Part shown: one piece after another, positions 23,336-33,443 of the stretch
Numbering within the stretch: position 1 is the stretch's first letter
How the letters are laid out: every line of letters begins with the position of its first letter
Source: Albibacterium sp035514885
GTDB taxonomy: Bacteria > Bacteroidota > Bacteroidia > Sphingobacteriales > Sphingobacteriaceae
Assembly: GCF_035514885.1 (NCBI RefSeq)
Contig: NZ_DATJCH010000023.1
Span: 16,993 to 80,992 of the forward strand
Direction of reading: 5' to 3'
Length of the DNA stretch: 64,000 nucleotides
Notes under the pieces: generated by a model
The model's database searches: none
Seen by the model: the letters and a program-made list of their open reading frames with translations, nothing else
What the model was told of the DNA's origin: nothing
Position numbers and translations under genes: made by a program

Positions 23336-25404
23336 GGGCTTACTTTATTTTTAAAATATAAATAGGTTTCTAGTTGTGAATGATGAGAAGAACGACCTTC
23401 AGTTTTTATATAGCGATTGTCATTCTCGGCATTAATTTCTCTTGCTTTGGTATTGTCCTTTAATTGAAATCCAATAACTTTTCGGATCTGATGTTTAATT
23501 GAAGGGTCAAGAATCGGGAAAGTTACCTCTACCCTTCTATCCAGGTTGCGATTCATAAAATCAGCAGAACTCAAATAAATCTCTTCGTTTCCATTATTAG
23601 AGAATATCCATACACGGGCATGCTCTAAATAACGATCAACAATACTACGAACTTTAATGTTTTCGCTGAAACCAGGGGTTTCAGGAATTAAGCAACACAT
23701 TCCCCGAACAATCAAATCTATCTTCACACCGGCATTACTTGCTTCATACATCTTTGCAATGATTTCCTCATCAGTTAAAGAATTTAGCTTAAAAATTATA
23801 GACGCAGGTATGCCTGCCTTTGCATATTCGATCTCTCTATCTATAAATTGGATAAGCTTAGGACGAGTTTCTAATGGAGAGGTTATAAGAGCCTGATAAT
23901 CATCATTAAAATCATTATGTACCAAGCCTGCAAAGAGGCGTTTTAAATCTTCAATAATGGCATCATTTACTGTAAATAAATTATAATCACAATAAACATG
24001 AGCAGTCTGCTCATTGAAGTTTCCAGTTGCTAAAGTGGCAAAATATTGAATATCTTTACGTTCCTTTCTACCAACTAAACATATTTTGGCATGTACTTTA
24101 AAGTCTGCTAAACCAAAATAAACTTTAGCTCCTGCCTCTGTTAATTTCTGACTCCAGTCTATGTTGGCCTGCTCATCAAACCTTGCCTTTAACTCAAGAA
24201 AACAGTAAACTTTTTTACCATTTCTAACCGCATTGATAAGTGCATTAACAACATCTGAATACTCAGCTAGTCTATATAAAGAAATGGCAATAGAAACCAC
24301 CTTCGGATCAATAGCGGCTTCGCGAAGAAAATGGATGATATAATCATAAGATTGGTAAGGTAAATTAATCAGAAAGTCTGATTTCCTCATCTGACTAAAT
24401 AGGCTTTTCTGTAAATTGAAGCCTGCCACAGGTAAAGGATTTAACTTTCGATATTCAAGATGCTTTCCACCAACATTGGGAAATCTTATAAAGTCTTTAA
24501 AATTATGATATCGGTTTCCCGGAATAAAAGCATCCGAATCCAGCTTCATCTTATCCACTAAATAGTTGAGCATATCTTGCGGCATCTCAGAATCGTAAAG
24601 CAGACGCATAGGCTTACCTTTATCTCTTTTCTTTAGACTGGATGCTAGTATATCGATAAACTCCTCCTGGAGGTTTAAATCAAGGTCTAGCTCTGCATCT
24701 CTGGTTAATTGAATTGTATAGGCCTCGATACTATTATAATTGAAAATAAAAAACAGCTCACTAAAGCAGTAACGAATAATATCTTCCAGTAGAATGATGA
24801 AATTTAAGTTTCTCTCGGACGGAAGAATCAAGAATCTGGATAAGACTTTAGTTGGTACTTCTAATAAAGAATAGCTTATTTTCTTCTTATGCGTAAGCTT
24901 AATTAGAAAATAGATTCTCCGATCTTTCAGATCAGGAAAAGGCCTGCTAATATTTCCATGATCGAGCATTATAGGCACAAGCTTTGGAAGAACTTCATCC
25001 ACAAAATATCTGTGAACAAACTGTCCCCTACCTACATTAAGTTGACCTTCATTGATAATAAAGATTTTCTCTGCTGCTAATAATTTGATTATTTCCTCAT
25101 ATAAATCATCAAACTGCCGCTCTAGCTTTACTACTAGCTCCTTTATAAGCTTAAGAATTTTTTTAGGGCTGAATCCCAATAGTTCCTTAGCCTGAACATT
25201 TATATTTGATAGACGATTTAAGGTAGCTACACGAACGCGGTAGAACTCATCCAAATTAGAAGAGAAGATAGCTAAAAATCGTAAACGTTCGATAAGCGGG
25301 ACAGACTGATCTGCAGCCTCCTGCAATACTCGTTCATTAAAATGCAACCAGCTTATTTCCCTATTAATAAGGGGGATATCCTTTAATTCAGAACTATTCT
25401 GCAT
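23332..25404 (-). CDS. ppk1: polyphosphate kinase 1
   Basis: A 690-residue polyphosphate kinase that polymerises ATP gamma-phosphates. It has the N-terminal helical domain (NREISWLHFNERVL), the head domain and two PLD-like catalytic domains. The autophosphorylated histidine is His438 (FKVHAK), and the second active-site histidine is His594 (YLEHAR). The length is normal and all core residues are present. First gene of the ppk1-ppx operon. Confidence 0.95.
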   Translation of the reverse strand: MQNSSELKDIPLINREISWLHFNERVLQEAADQSVPLIERLRFLAIFSSNLDEFYRVRVATLNRLSNINVQAKELLGFSPKKILKLIKELVVKLERQFDDLYEEIIKLLAAEKIFIINEGQLNVGRGQFVHRYFVDEVLPKLVPIMLDHGNISRPFPDLKDRRIYFLIKLTHKKKISYSLLEVPTKVLSRFLILPSERNLNFIILLEDIIRYCFSELFFIFNYNSIEAYTIQLTRDAELDLDLNLQEEFIDILASSLKKRDKGKPMRLLYDSEMPQDMLNYLVDKMKLDSDAFIPGNRYHNFKDFIRFPNVGGKHLEYRKLNPLPVAGFNLQKSLFSQMRKSDFLINLPYQSYDYIIHFLREAAIDPKVVSIAISLYRLAEYSDVVNALINAVRNGKKVYCFLELKARFDEQANIDWSQKLTEAGAKVYFGLADFKVHAKICLVGRKERKDIQYFATLATGNFNEQTAHVYCDYNLFTVNDAIIEDLKRLFAGLVHNDFNDDYQALITSPLETRPKLIQFIDREIEYAKAGIPASIIFKLNSLTDEEIIAKMYEASNAGVKIDLIVRGMCCLIPETPGFSENIKVRSIVDRYLEHARVWIFSNNGNEEIYLSSADFMNRNLDRRVEVTFPILDPSIKHQIRKVIGFQLKDNTKAREINAENDNRYIKTEGRSSHHSQLETYLYFKNKVSP

Positions 25405-25504
25405 ATTATTAACTCGAACTTAAAAGCAATAACAAATATTGTAATGCAATATAAAGTATATATAAAGCTAATATTAAAATTAAGGAATAAAATTTAAAAG
25501 GAAT

Positions 25505-26539
25505 TTATTCCTGGTTCCAGTAAGGCTGTTCTAATATTTCCAGTTGGGTAATAACTTGTTCTTCTGTAACCGGGAAAAGCTTATCAAATCGAATGGTATG
25601 ATATACCTCTTCAAACAAACCAATAATGGAAACCGTTGGGGATGCTATGCGTGATACTACTTTCTCTTCAAAGTTATTAATATAAGTAAGTATACCCTGA
25701 CTGCCCTCGGGTTCAACTCCAAAGCTAGGGTCATTTGGCTTTACACCTTCAATTAATTGATCTTCCTGAACATCAGACCTTAATTTCTTGAAAGTACCTT
25801 CTGAACCTCGTAATACATATGCCGGACCTTTGTCAACAACAAGGTTACTAATGGTTATGAAAACCTGCAATCCTTCTCCATAAGAAAGAACAAAGTTTAC
25901 ATAGTCTTCAATTTGAGTATTTACTCTATTCTTAGTGCCTATTTTCAGAGTTTTCTGTGGTGCGCCAAATAAGTGAATTGCTTGGTCAATCATGTGTGAG
26001 CCTAAATCATAAGCAATGCCACTGCCCGGAATGGGAGCTTCTTTAAAAGTCTTAGGTCCAATTTCGGGTTTATAGCGATCGAAACGAATGTGCAATTCGA
26101 TCAGCTTTCCGATCCGTTCACTTTCTATAACATTCTTAACAGATAGAAAATCACTATTCCAACGACGGTTGTGATAAACCATCACTTTCTTATTTAACGA
26201 TTTCCCCAAATCAAACAATTCTCTTGCTTCTTGTGAAGTTGGCACAAAGGGTTTCTCAACCAATATATGTTTTCCACTTTCTAAAGCCTTTTTAGAGAAC
26301 TCAAAATGGGTGTCATTCGGAGTATTGATAATTACCAGTTCTATATCTGGATTATCAAGTAATTCTTGCACAGAATTATAAGAAATAATGCCTGGATAAT
26401 GTTTATCTGCTTCCTTTTTACTGCGCTCAACAACAGCAACAAATTCAAACAATGGATTATCTGCTATAAAGGGTGCGTGAAATATTTTACCTGACATACC
26501 AAAGGATAGCAAGCCGGTTTTAAGTGGTTTTCCAGTCAT
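25505..26539 (-). CDS. Gfo/Idh/MocA-family oxidoreductase
   Basis: A 344-residue NAD(P)-dependent oxidoreductase. The N-terminal Rossmann fold (GLLSFGMSGKIFHAPFI) is followed by the catalytic-lysine motif EKPF (about 96-99), YHNRRWNSDF and YDLGSHMIDQ, as in YdgJ/YhhX-type members. No export signal, so cytoplasmic. It probably oxidises or reduces a cyclic sugar or inositol-like compound, but the substrate is unknown. 17 bp after the DUF4142-like lipoprotein gene. Confidence 0.9.
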   Translation of the reverse strand: MTGKPLKTGLLSFGMSGKIFHAPFIADNPLFEFVAVVERSKKEADKHYPGIISYNSVQELLDNPDIELVIINTPNDTHFEFSKKALESGKHILVEKPFVPTSQEARELFDLGKSLNKKVMVYHNRRWNSDFLSVKNVIESERIGKLIELHIRFDRYKPEIGPKTFKEAPIPGSGIAYDLGSHMIDQAIHLFGAPQKTLKIGTKNRVNTQIEDYVNFVLSYGEGLQVFITISNLVVDKGPAYVLRGSEGTFKKLRSDVQEDQLIEGVKPNDPSFGVEPEGSQGILTYINNFEEKVVSRIASPTVSIIGLFEEVYHTIRFDKLFPVTEEQVITQLEILEQPYWNQE

Positions 26540-26556
26540 TATCTCAACAAATATTT

Positions 26557-27135
26557 TTAATTAATTGAAGACCTTGTTCTTTCAAGTAGTTCTTTTAAAC
26601 CTTCTAACTTAGATTGAGCGTAATTGCGAACAGAAACATTGGTGTTCCTACTAACAACCTCAAATTGATGAACTATTGTCTCCTGAGAATGAATTACTTT
26701 TTGAGCAGGGGTTTCTTTGGAAACAGGTTGAGTTTGCTCTTGCACAACAACAGGACTTGCTGTAGCAGCAGAATCAGGTACTGTTGATTCTGTTACTACT
26801 GCAAAAGTATTAATTGCCGGAGCTGCTTTCTCATCAAAATGAGTAGCAGAAAAACTAGGCATTAAAACGTTATTTTCTGTTGCTAGTTTAACTAACTCTT
26901 CTGAAAGTATTTTATATTCCTGAGCTATTTGTTGAGATTCGGCTCCCAGATTATAATTTTTAGCTGCATATTGCTGAAACAATGCCTCTTCGTATGTGGT
27001 CTTAAGAAATTCAAACGCTTCTGTATCAGCTTTTGTATAGTGATTATATTTGATGTCCTTATTGGGATCAATACATGATCCTAAAAAAACAACTCCTACC
27101 AAAAGTAAAGCAATCATTAATTGTAACTGTTTCAT
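26557..27135 (-). CDS. DUF4142-like lipoprotein
   Basis: A 192-residue lipoprotein (lipobox VFLGSC, Cys21). Residues 35-100 form two amphipathic helices (ADTEAFEFLKTTYEEALFQQY, then QQIAQEYKILSEELVKLA) like half of a DUF4142 four-helix bundle. After a Thr/Pro/Val/Gln linker (105-145), a second helix pair follows (VIHSQETIVHQFEVVSR, then NYAQSKLEGLKELLERT). This matches a bundle interrupted by a low-complexity insertion. Function unknown. 56 bp downstream of ppc. Confidence 0.7.
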   Translation of the reverse strand: MKQLQLMIALLLVGVVFLGSCIDPNKDIKYNHYTKADTEAFEFLKTTYEEALFQQYAAKNYNLGAESQQIAQEYKILSEELVKLATENNVLMPSFSATHFDEKAAPAINTFAVVTESTVPDSAATASPVVVQEQTQPVSKETPAQKVIHSQETIVHQFEVVSRNTNVSVRNYAQSKLEGLKELLERTRSSIN

Positions 27136-27191
27136 TTTATGACATTATTAGATAAGTAGTAAAAATAACATATTTTAGTTAAAAGAAACAA

Positions 27192-29756
27192 TTATGCCAG
27201 ATTTCTTCCTGCATTCACAATACCAAAAATAGTTCTAGTAATTAACTTACTATAAATGTGGTATTGAGGATCGTTTTCATCCAGTTCACTTAATTTCTGA
27301 ATAGAATAATGCTGAATCACTACTAGTGGAAGAATAATCCTTTCACGCATAGCAATTGAATCGCGATCTACAGGAAACTCATCCATTAACCTCTCAGAAT
27401 TACTGATCTTTAATAAATAATGTTTTGTACGATCGTATTCATCTTTCATAATCTTCCAGAAATCTCCATATACCGGATCATCTGATAAGTGAGAAGTAAT
27501 GTTAAAATTAATCTTTGACATAGCCATAGCACAGTTATCAATGATTGTTTTAAACATTCCTGAGCTTTTGTATAATGCCTGTACTTTATCCCATGCTCCA
27601 GACTTTTCTGCACTCTCTAATGCGGAACCCATTCCGTAGAAACCTGGAATACCTTGTTTAAGTTGACTCCATGAAGTTACAAAACTAATGGCTCTCAGAT
27701 CTTCTAAGCGAAGTTTAGAATTACCATTTCTTTTTACCGGACGACTACTGATATTAATATCAGATAAGAACTTTAAAGGACTCTTTTCTTCCAGATATTG
27801 TAAAAACAAAGGATGGTGACGTAGTTTTAAGAACTTTTCATGACTAACTTGAGCCATGTCTTCGATCACTTTCTTTTCATTTACATTCAAGGTATCACCA
27901 GGTCTTGGGTTTAATGTTGAAGCCAATCCGGCTTGCATTAATTGTTCAATATTATAGTGGGCTGTATCGAATGATCCATACAAACTACTAATCGTCTGTC
28001 CTTGAATGGTTAACTGAATATGATTGTTTTCTACCTCTTCACCCATGGAAGCATAAAAGGCCTGGGTTTTACCACCACCTCTTGCGGGAGGGCCTCCACG
28101 ACCATCGAAAAAGGTCAGATCGACATCATACTCCCGTGAAACTGCGGTCAGCTCAATCTTGGCCTTATATATAGACCAATTAGCCATTAAGTACCCTCCA
28201 TCTTTTGTACTATCAGAGAAACCAAGCATGATGGTTTGACCTTTGCGTTTTTTAAGATGTTCTTTATAAAGCGGATGGGTATAAAGTGTTTTCATAACTT
28301 CACCTGCACGCTTCAAATCATCTACCATCTCAAATAATGGAACAAAGTCGATTGGTAATTCGTCAACTGTCCAGCCATTCGCTAAGAATAATTCCATTAG
28401 TTGAAATATATCCGATGCCTGCTGACAGTTACTAATAATAAAACGATGCGCAGCTAATTCGCCACCTGCCAATTGCATCTTCTTTATATATCGGATTGCT
28501 TTAAATGTATCTAGTACTAATGGGTCAAGTCCCTCATCAAATTCAATATTAGCTTCCTTAAACTGAAGTGCAGCATTTTTACTTTCTTCAGATAGCTCTT
28601 CGTAGCCATCTATAATATTTGGATATGTTTTTTCACGAACATATTTATGAGCCTTTCTTAAAATGCTACTATCCTGACGGACATCTAAACTTGCAAAGAA
28701 GCAACCAAAGTTTCTAACTTTCAGAATTAAATCGTCTACCAGTTCTTCAAACAAACCTCCGTGTTTCTCTGATAAAACATGTTTGATGGCTTCTAAATTT
28801 TCTAAAATAACTGGTTTTACATTTATTGGTTCATCTGCCGGATTAAAACTATTTTCGTAGAAAATCTCTTGGAGATTATCCATAAAATGCTCTACACCTC
28901 TAAAAGTAATACGACGTTTTATAACTCGGAAATCACGGTAGTAAGCGCGGAAAAGAATGGTTCTAAGTAAGGAAGAAACCTCTTTAGTACTTTGTACACT
29001 TACATTTGGATTTCCATCACGGTCGCCACCTGGCCAAAAGCCTAGCTGAATAATAGGATCCTTAGTCTCTAAACTTTCGAAATTAGAATCTAATCTCTTT
29101 TGAATTGTAGAAATTACTGGATAGAATACATTTTCCAGAAACCAGGCTAAACTTACAGCCTCATCCACTGGTGTTGGTTTCTCTGTTTTAATAAAGGGAG
29201 TCTTCCCTAATTGCTCCAATAAAGATATTATATTATCTAAATCATTTTTCTTTAATGCGGCTGTCAGATCAGTTATAATCCCTAATACATCACCTGGATA
29301 AAATTGAGTTGGATGAGCAGTCAGCACTAATCTCAATGAGAAATTCTTAAACTTCTCTACAATCTTCTCATTTAATTCTGGATTGGCAGCAGCCTGCTTT
29401 AATAATGATCCTAATAAATAGGCATCTTCTGAACGTCCTGTTTTAACGAATTCTGCATCTTCAACAGCATCAAACAAAACTACACGGCGCTCTATATATT
29501 GAATGATACGAAATAACAGATCAACTTCATCCATTTCTAGTTGATACTGCCCGTATTGTTCAAAAAAGTGTTCAATGATCTCTTTTGGATTAACCCTATT
29601 TTCTACTTCACGTTCACAATGAGCCGTAAAAAATGGCAATAGAGCCCCTGTATGTTTTACTTTTTGAAAAGGTAATGTTTGAAATAAGCTGTTATATAAC
29701 TCGAAACGAGTCAATACTTCATTTTTGTAAATTGTCTCTTGCTTCTCTACTTTCAT
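27192..29756 (-). CDS. ppc: phosphoenolpyruvate carboxylase
   Basis: An 854-residue enzyme that carboxylates PEP to oxaloacetate, replenishing the TCA cycle. Catalytic His148 lies in LTAHPTQ, followed by the conserved FWPGGDRDGNP, GFSDSTKDGGY and the glycine loop GRGGPPARGGGK. It is slightly shorter than E. coli Ppc (883) but complete to the C-terminal NAGRNLA (usually ...TG). 280 bp of AT-rich spacer with no visible gene separate it from the divergent ohr gene. Confidence 0.95.
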   Translation of the reverse strand: MKVEKQETIYKNEVLTRFELYNSLFQTLPFQKVKHTGALLPFFTAHCEREVENRVNPKEIIEHFFEQYGQYQLEMDEVDLLFRIIQYIERRVVLFDAVEDAEFVKTGRSEDAYLLGSLLKQAAANPELNEKIVEKFKNFSLRLVLTAHPTQFYPGDVLGIITDLTAALKKNDLDNIISLLEQLGKTPFIKTEKPTPVDEAVSLAWFLENVFYPVISTIQKRLDSNFESLETKDPIIQLGFWPGGDRDGNPNVSVQSTKEVSSLLRTILFRAYYRDFRVIKRRITFRGVEHFMDNLQEIFYENSFNPADEPINVKPVILENLEAIKHVLSEKHGGLFEELVDDLILKVRNFGCFFASLDVRQDSSILRKAHKYVREKTYPNIIDGYEELSEESKNAALQFKEANIEFDEGLDPLVLDTFKAIRYIKKMQLAGGELAAHRFIISNCQQASDIFQLMELFLANGWTVDELPIDFVPLFEMVDDLKRAGEVMKTLYTHPLYKEHLKKRKGQTIMLGFSDSTKDGGYLMANWSIYKAKIELTAVSREYDVDLTFFDGRGGPPARGGGKTQAFYASMGEEVENNHIQLTIQGQTISSLYGSFDTAHYNIEQLMQAGLASTLNPRPGDTLNVNEKKVIEDMAQVSHEKFLKLRHHPLFLQYLEEKSPLKFLSDINISSRPVKRNGNSKLRLEDLRAISFVTSWSQLKQGIPGFYGMGSALESAEKSGAWDKVQALYKSSGMFKTIIDNCAMAMSKINFNITSHLSDDPVYGDFWKIMKDEYDRTKHYLLKISNSERLMDEFPVDRDSIAMRERIILPLVVIQHYSIQKLSELDENDPQYHIYSKLITRTIFGIVNAGRNLA

Positions 29757-30036
29757 ATAAGCCTTGGTTTGAATAATAATATTCTTGGAAATGCCCGAAG
29801 TTAATTCAAATATTTCAAAATTAAAACCTTTTATATTTAAAATAATTCTTTAACTAATCAATATTCATGAAATGCTATCATTAAATCAGCCCATTTCATA
29901 CGAAAATAGCAATCTTTATTCTTTTCCTGGTTAAAACTTTAAAAACGGGAATTTTATTTCTTGCTAAACATTCCTAATCAATCTTTGTTTAATTAATGAA
30001 AATAAAATATTCAGATTAGCACTTGAAATAAATTAA

Positions 30037-30447
30037 ATGGAAAAGTTATATACCGCAGAAGTAACCGCAACTGGTGGCCGAGATGGTCATGTAAAGTCGA
30101 CCGATGGAATGATTGACTGGGAAATGCGCAAACCAAAAGAAATGGATGGTCAGGGAGATGGCTTTAATCCTGAACAACTATTTGCAGCTGCATGGAGTTC
30201 ATGTTATTTGGGCGCATTGGAAGTTGTAGCTATTAAAGAAGGAATTGATGTTACGAATGCAGAGGTCACCACGCGTGTATCCTTTAATAAGGATGGCAAT
30301 TCTTTTCTACTATCTGCAGAGCTAGATGTGCATATTCCCGGTATCCATATTGAAGAAGCTCAACGATTGGCAGAAAAAGCAAATCATGCTTGTCCTTATT
30401 CTAAAGCTACAAAGGGTAATATAGATGCAACCGTCGTTGCTCTATAA
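30037..30447 (+). CDS. ohr: organic hydroperoxide resistance protein
   Basis: A 136-residue OsmC/Ohr-family thiol peroxidase that reduces organic hydroperoxides. The two reactive cysteines are Cys56 (AAWSSCYLGA) and Cys119 (HACPYSKATKGN), with spacing and context typical of Ohr rather than OsmC. Cytoplasmic. No OhrR-type MarR regulator is adjacent, so regulation is probably from elsewhere. Confidence 0.93.
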   Translation: MEKLYTAEVTATGGRDGHVKSTDGMIDWEMRKPKEMDGQGDGFNPEQLFAAAWSSCYLGALEVVAIKEGIDVTNAEVTTRVSFNKDGNSFLLSAELDVHIPGIHIEEAQRLAEKANHACPYSKATKGNIDATVVAL

Positions 30448-30468
30448 AATATTACCATCAACAGAAAG

Positions 30469-30518
30469 ATATCTCAAATAAACCCAATAGAAAGGGTTTG
30501 CTTGAGGTATTTTTTTTG
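30469..30518 (+). terminator. rho-independent terminator after ohr
   Basis: A 17-bp stem (ATATCTCAAATAAACCC with GGGTTTGCTTGAGGTAT, with two wobbles and one mismatch), followed by eight T residues. Confidence 0.88.
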
Positions 30519-30573
30519 ATAGCTTAGCCTTTATAAATTAGTGATGATCTAATTATTGGCGAATTGCTTCTAA

Positions 30574-32766
30574 ATGGTAAAAACTCAGGATATTTTTCAT
30601 TTTTTGTATAGTCAACATTTTGAAAATGGACTACGCATTTCCTTTGGAGCCATTATCCCTGCAGTAATTGGCTACTATTTTGGCGACCTATCCATTGGTA
30701 TCGCTATTTCACTTGGAGCATTAATTTCAAGCATTCCAGACACACCTGGCCCTGTTTCTCATCGTCGCAATGCATTGTTAGCAACCTTATTTCTATTTTT
30801 CGTTACCACACTTATAACTCAGCTAATTAATAAATACCCTATTCTAATAGGAATAGAACTACTTGTTTTTGGTTTCATATTTGGAATGTTTTCTACATGG
30901 GGACCAAGAGCAGCTGCAGTTGGTACCTCTACCCTGATCATGATTTTCTTAAGCATAATTGAATCAGGAAGCACAAGTGACCTGGTAGAATATTCAATAT
31001 TTGTTACTGTAGGATGTGCTTGGTACACTTTGCTCAGCCTCTCCTTAAGTCAATTTATGCCTTACCGACTTGCTCAGCAGGAGCTTGCGGAAGGTATTCG
31101 GGAGGTGGCCACATTTATTCGAATAAAATCAGAATTCTATGATCTTAATTCTGACACAGACAAATCATTTAGTAAAATGATTGACCAGCAAATAATAATT
31201 AATACTCATTTAGATAGTCTGCGAGAAATTCTATTTAAAAGTAAGTTGATTGTTAAAGATTCTACATCGATCGGCCGTACACTTATTCTAATCTTCTCAG
31301 ACACGCTTGATCTATTTGAGAAGACCATGGCTACCCAGTATAATTACGCGGAAATCCGATCGAAGTTTGGAGAAACAGAAGCCTTTAATGAAATTAAGAT
31401 TACCTTGAGAAGATTAGCCAATGAGTTAGATAATTTCGGTTATTCTTTGGCAGCAAACCGCCGACCAAAGCCCTTATTTAATCTTCAGGATGACCTTCAG
31501 AATTTAAAGAAACTAATTGACCAAACTACTGAAGAAAGCGATGAAACAACCTTTGTACTCAAAAAGATTCTAATAAATGTTAGAGGTATTTCATTGCGAA
31601 TTCAAACATTGTACAACTATTTTCAAAAGAAAGAAATAGACACAAAACGTAATATCGGTGATATCAGTAAATTTATCTCTCACGATGTTTTTGACCTTCG
31701 AAGTTTTCGCAACAACTTAAGCTTTGAATCTAACACGTTTCGGCATTCTTTAAGATTGGCAATTGTATTAGTGGCTGGTTTCTTTTTAGCTAACCTTATC
31801 AATTTTAATGAACATGTTCACTGGATACTTCTAACCATATTAGTCATTTTAAAACCAGGTTGGAGTTTAACGAAAGAGAGGAATTTTCAGCGTTTAGCAG
31901 GAACCATCATAGGCGGTATTGCTGGTATTATTATTCTGATCTGGATAAAAGACCCATCTGCACGCTTTGTTATACTATTGATATTCATGGTTTTGACATA
32001 TAGTTTGATTCGTATCAACTATATTATTAGTGTAATGTTTATGACACCATATCTCCTTATTCTGTTTAGTTTTTTAGGAGCAGACACCATGGAGATTGCT
32101 CAAGAAAGAATCTTCGCTACATTTATAGGTAGTGGTTTGGCATTTATTTCCAGCTATATCATTTTTCCAAATTGGGAAAAACATAAAATACAAGATAACA
32201 TGCAGAGGCTTTTAATAGCTAATTATAATTATTTCACAAAAATATTAGAAACAGTTATCAATAGGGATTTAACGCCTACCGACTATAAGTTGGCCAGAAA
32301 AGACGTTTATATCACAACTGCAAATATGGCTTCGGCTTTCCAGCGGATGATTACCGAACCAAAAAGCAAGCAGAAGAACTCAAAGGAATTGAATAAATTC
32401 ATTGTTTTCAATCATTTATTCTCTTCGCATACTGCAAACTTAATTAGTACCGTAAGGAGTCTCTCCAACGATGAAATAGCAGGGGAACCAGTAAAAAACC
32501 TTAGACGTGTATTGGCTACCTTAGAAAAGGTAATTAAAAGTTATAAGTCGGAAGGGATAGCAAATTTTGAAGAAGTAAAATTCAAAATCCCCGATTACTT
32601 ACTAATTGATATCAAAGAAAGTGCTGAAAAGGAATTCATTAATGGGCAAATATTGGAACTAAAGAAAATTAGTAATGACCTGCAAAGAAACTCCGAAGAG
32701 CTTTTAAACTCTGGAGATAAAACACCTCTTATGACAGGTACCTTATCAAATAGTTCGGCCTTATAA
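30574..32766 (+). CDS. FUSC-family inner-membrane protein (YccS-like)
   Basis: A 730-residue integral membrane protein with two hydrophobic blocks (about 20-155 and 390-525), each with several transmembrane segments separated by a soluble helical region, and a soluble C-terminal domain. This is the YccS/YhfK-type fusaric acid resistance (FUSC) layout. The second block has the typical ILKPGWSLTKERNFQRLAGTI segment. Some family members are thought to export aromatic acids, but no substrate is known here. Its stop overlaps the convergent wbqC-like gene by 6 bp. Confidence 0.88.
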   Translation: MVKTQDIFHFLYSQHFENGLRISFGAIIPAVIGYYFGDLSIGIAISLGALISSIPDTPGPVSHRRNALLATLFLFFVTTLITQLINKYPILIGIELLVFGFIFGMFSTWGPRAAAVGTSTLIMIFLSIIESGSTSDLVEYSIFVTVGCAWYTLLSLSLSQFMPYRLAQQELAEGIREVATFIRIKSEFYDLNSDTDKSFSKMIDQQIIINTHLDSLREILFKSKLIVKDSTSIGRTLILIFSDTLDLFEKTMATQYNYAEIRSKFGETEAFNEIKITLRRLANELDNFGYSLAANRRPKPLFNLQDDLQNLKKLIDQTTEESDETTFVLKKILINVRGISLRIQTLYNYFQKKEIDTKRNIGDISKFISHDVFDLRSFRNNLSFESNTFRHSLRLAIVLVAGFFLANLINFNEHVHWILLTILVILKPGWSLTKERNFQRLAGTIIGGIAGIIILIWIKDPSARFVILLIFMVLTYSLIRINYIISVMFMTPYLLILFSFLGADTMEIAQERIFATFIGSGLAFISSYIIFPNWEKHKIQDNMQRLLIANYNYFTKILETVINRDLTPTDYKLARKDVYITTANMASAFQRMITEPKSKQKNSKELNKFIVFNHLFSSHTANLISTVRSLSNDEIAGEPVKNLRRVLATLEKVIKSYKSEGIANFEEVKFKIPDYLLIDIKESAEKEFINGQILELKKISNDLQRNSEELLNSGDKTPLMTGTLSNSSAL

Positions 32767-33372
32767 GAATTGTTTGCTTTGAGGACCTTGGTTAAATAGC
32801 AAATCTATGATACTCAAATTAGGGATAAATCCGTTTTTATCTTCAAAAACCTGAAAGTAAGGCTTTAGATTATATGAATCAGACTGCCTGTTGGATTTTA
32901 TTGCATTTCTATAGTCTTCTAAGCCTTCTACATCCTTAACATATTCAGTTGTTACGGAAATATGAGGCTTTAAATTGAGAAGCTTAAGACATAGCTGCAT
33001 TAATTCAATATTAAAATCGAATAGGAATTCGGTCTGCGTATGGAAAAAGGGAGCAAAATCATCTTCATAATATTCAAAAAAAGATGAACTCCGATAGGAT
33101 GTTTGAATGCTGCGCCAATGTAATCTTTGCCAGTTTGCATCATAACTAATCCGAACATCCTTCATTTTAGTATGCACATTTGAACCACTTTTCACTGGCA
33201 CTGTTAGGTTTAATTTGCCATTGGCAGAATGGATAATGGTTCGATTACGATTAGTTTGTTTCGGATAATGCTCGCATGCTTCTAAGGTAATATTATCTGA
33301 GTGGTGCTTTATTTTGCTATAATATTCCAGAGATCCTAAGTAAAACACAGGTAAAAGAATTCCTTTTTGCAT
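32761..33372 (-). CDS. WbqC-like family protein
   Basis: A 203-residue protein of the WbqC family, recognisable from LLPVFYLGSLEYYSKI, a NRTIIHSANGKLNLTVPV segment and YRSSSFFEYYEDDF. WbqC-like genes often lie in polysaccharide or surface-sugar clusters, and the biochemical role is uncertain. No signal or membrane segment. It diverges from a lipid A-type acyltransferase and a glycosyltransferase, consistent with an envelope role. Confidence 0.88.
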   Translation of the reverse strand: MQKGILLPVFYLGSLEYYSKIKHHSDNITLEACEHYPKQTNRNRTIIHSANGKLNLTVPVKSGSNVHTKMKDVRISYDANWQRLHWRSIQTSYRSSSFFEYYEDDFAPFFHTQTEFLFDFNIELMQLCLKLLNLKPHISVTTEYVKDVEGLEDYRNAIKSNRQSDSYNLKPYFQVFEDKNGFIPNLSIIDLLFNQGPQSKQFL

Positions 33373-33443
33373 ATATTCGTAATAATAAGAAATTATGATG
33401 CGAAAATAATATAATTAAAGATATTTGCATTGTTAACAGATAC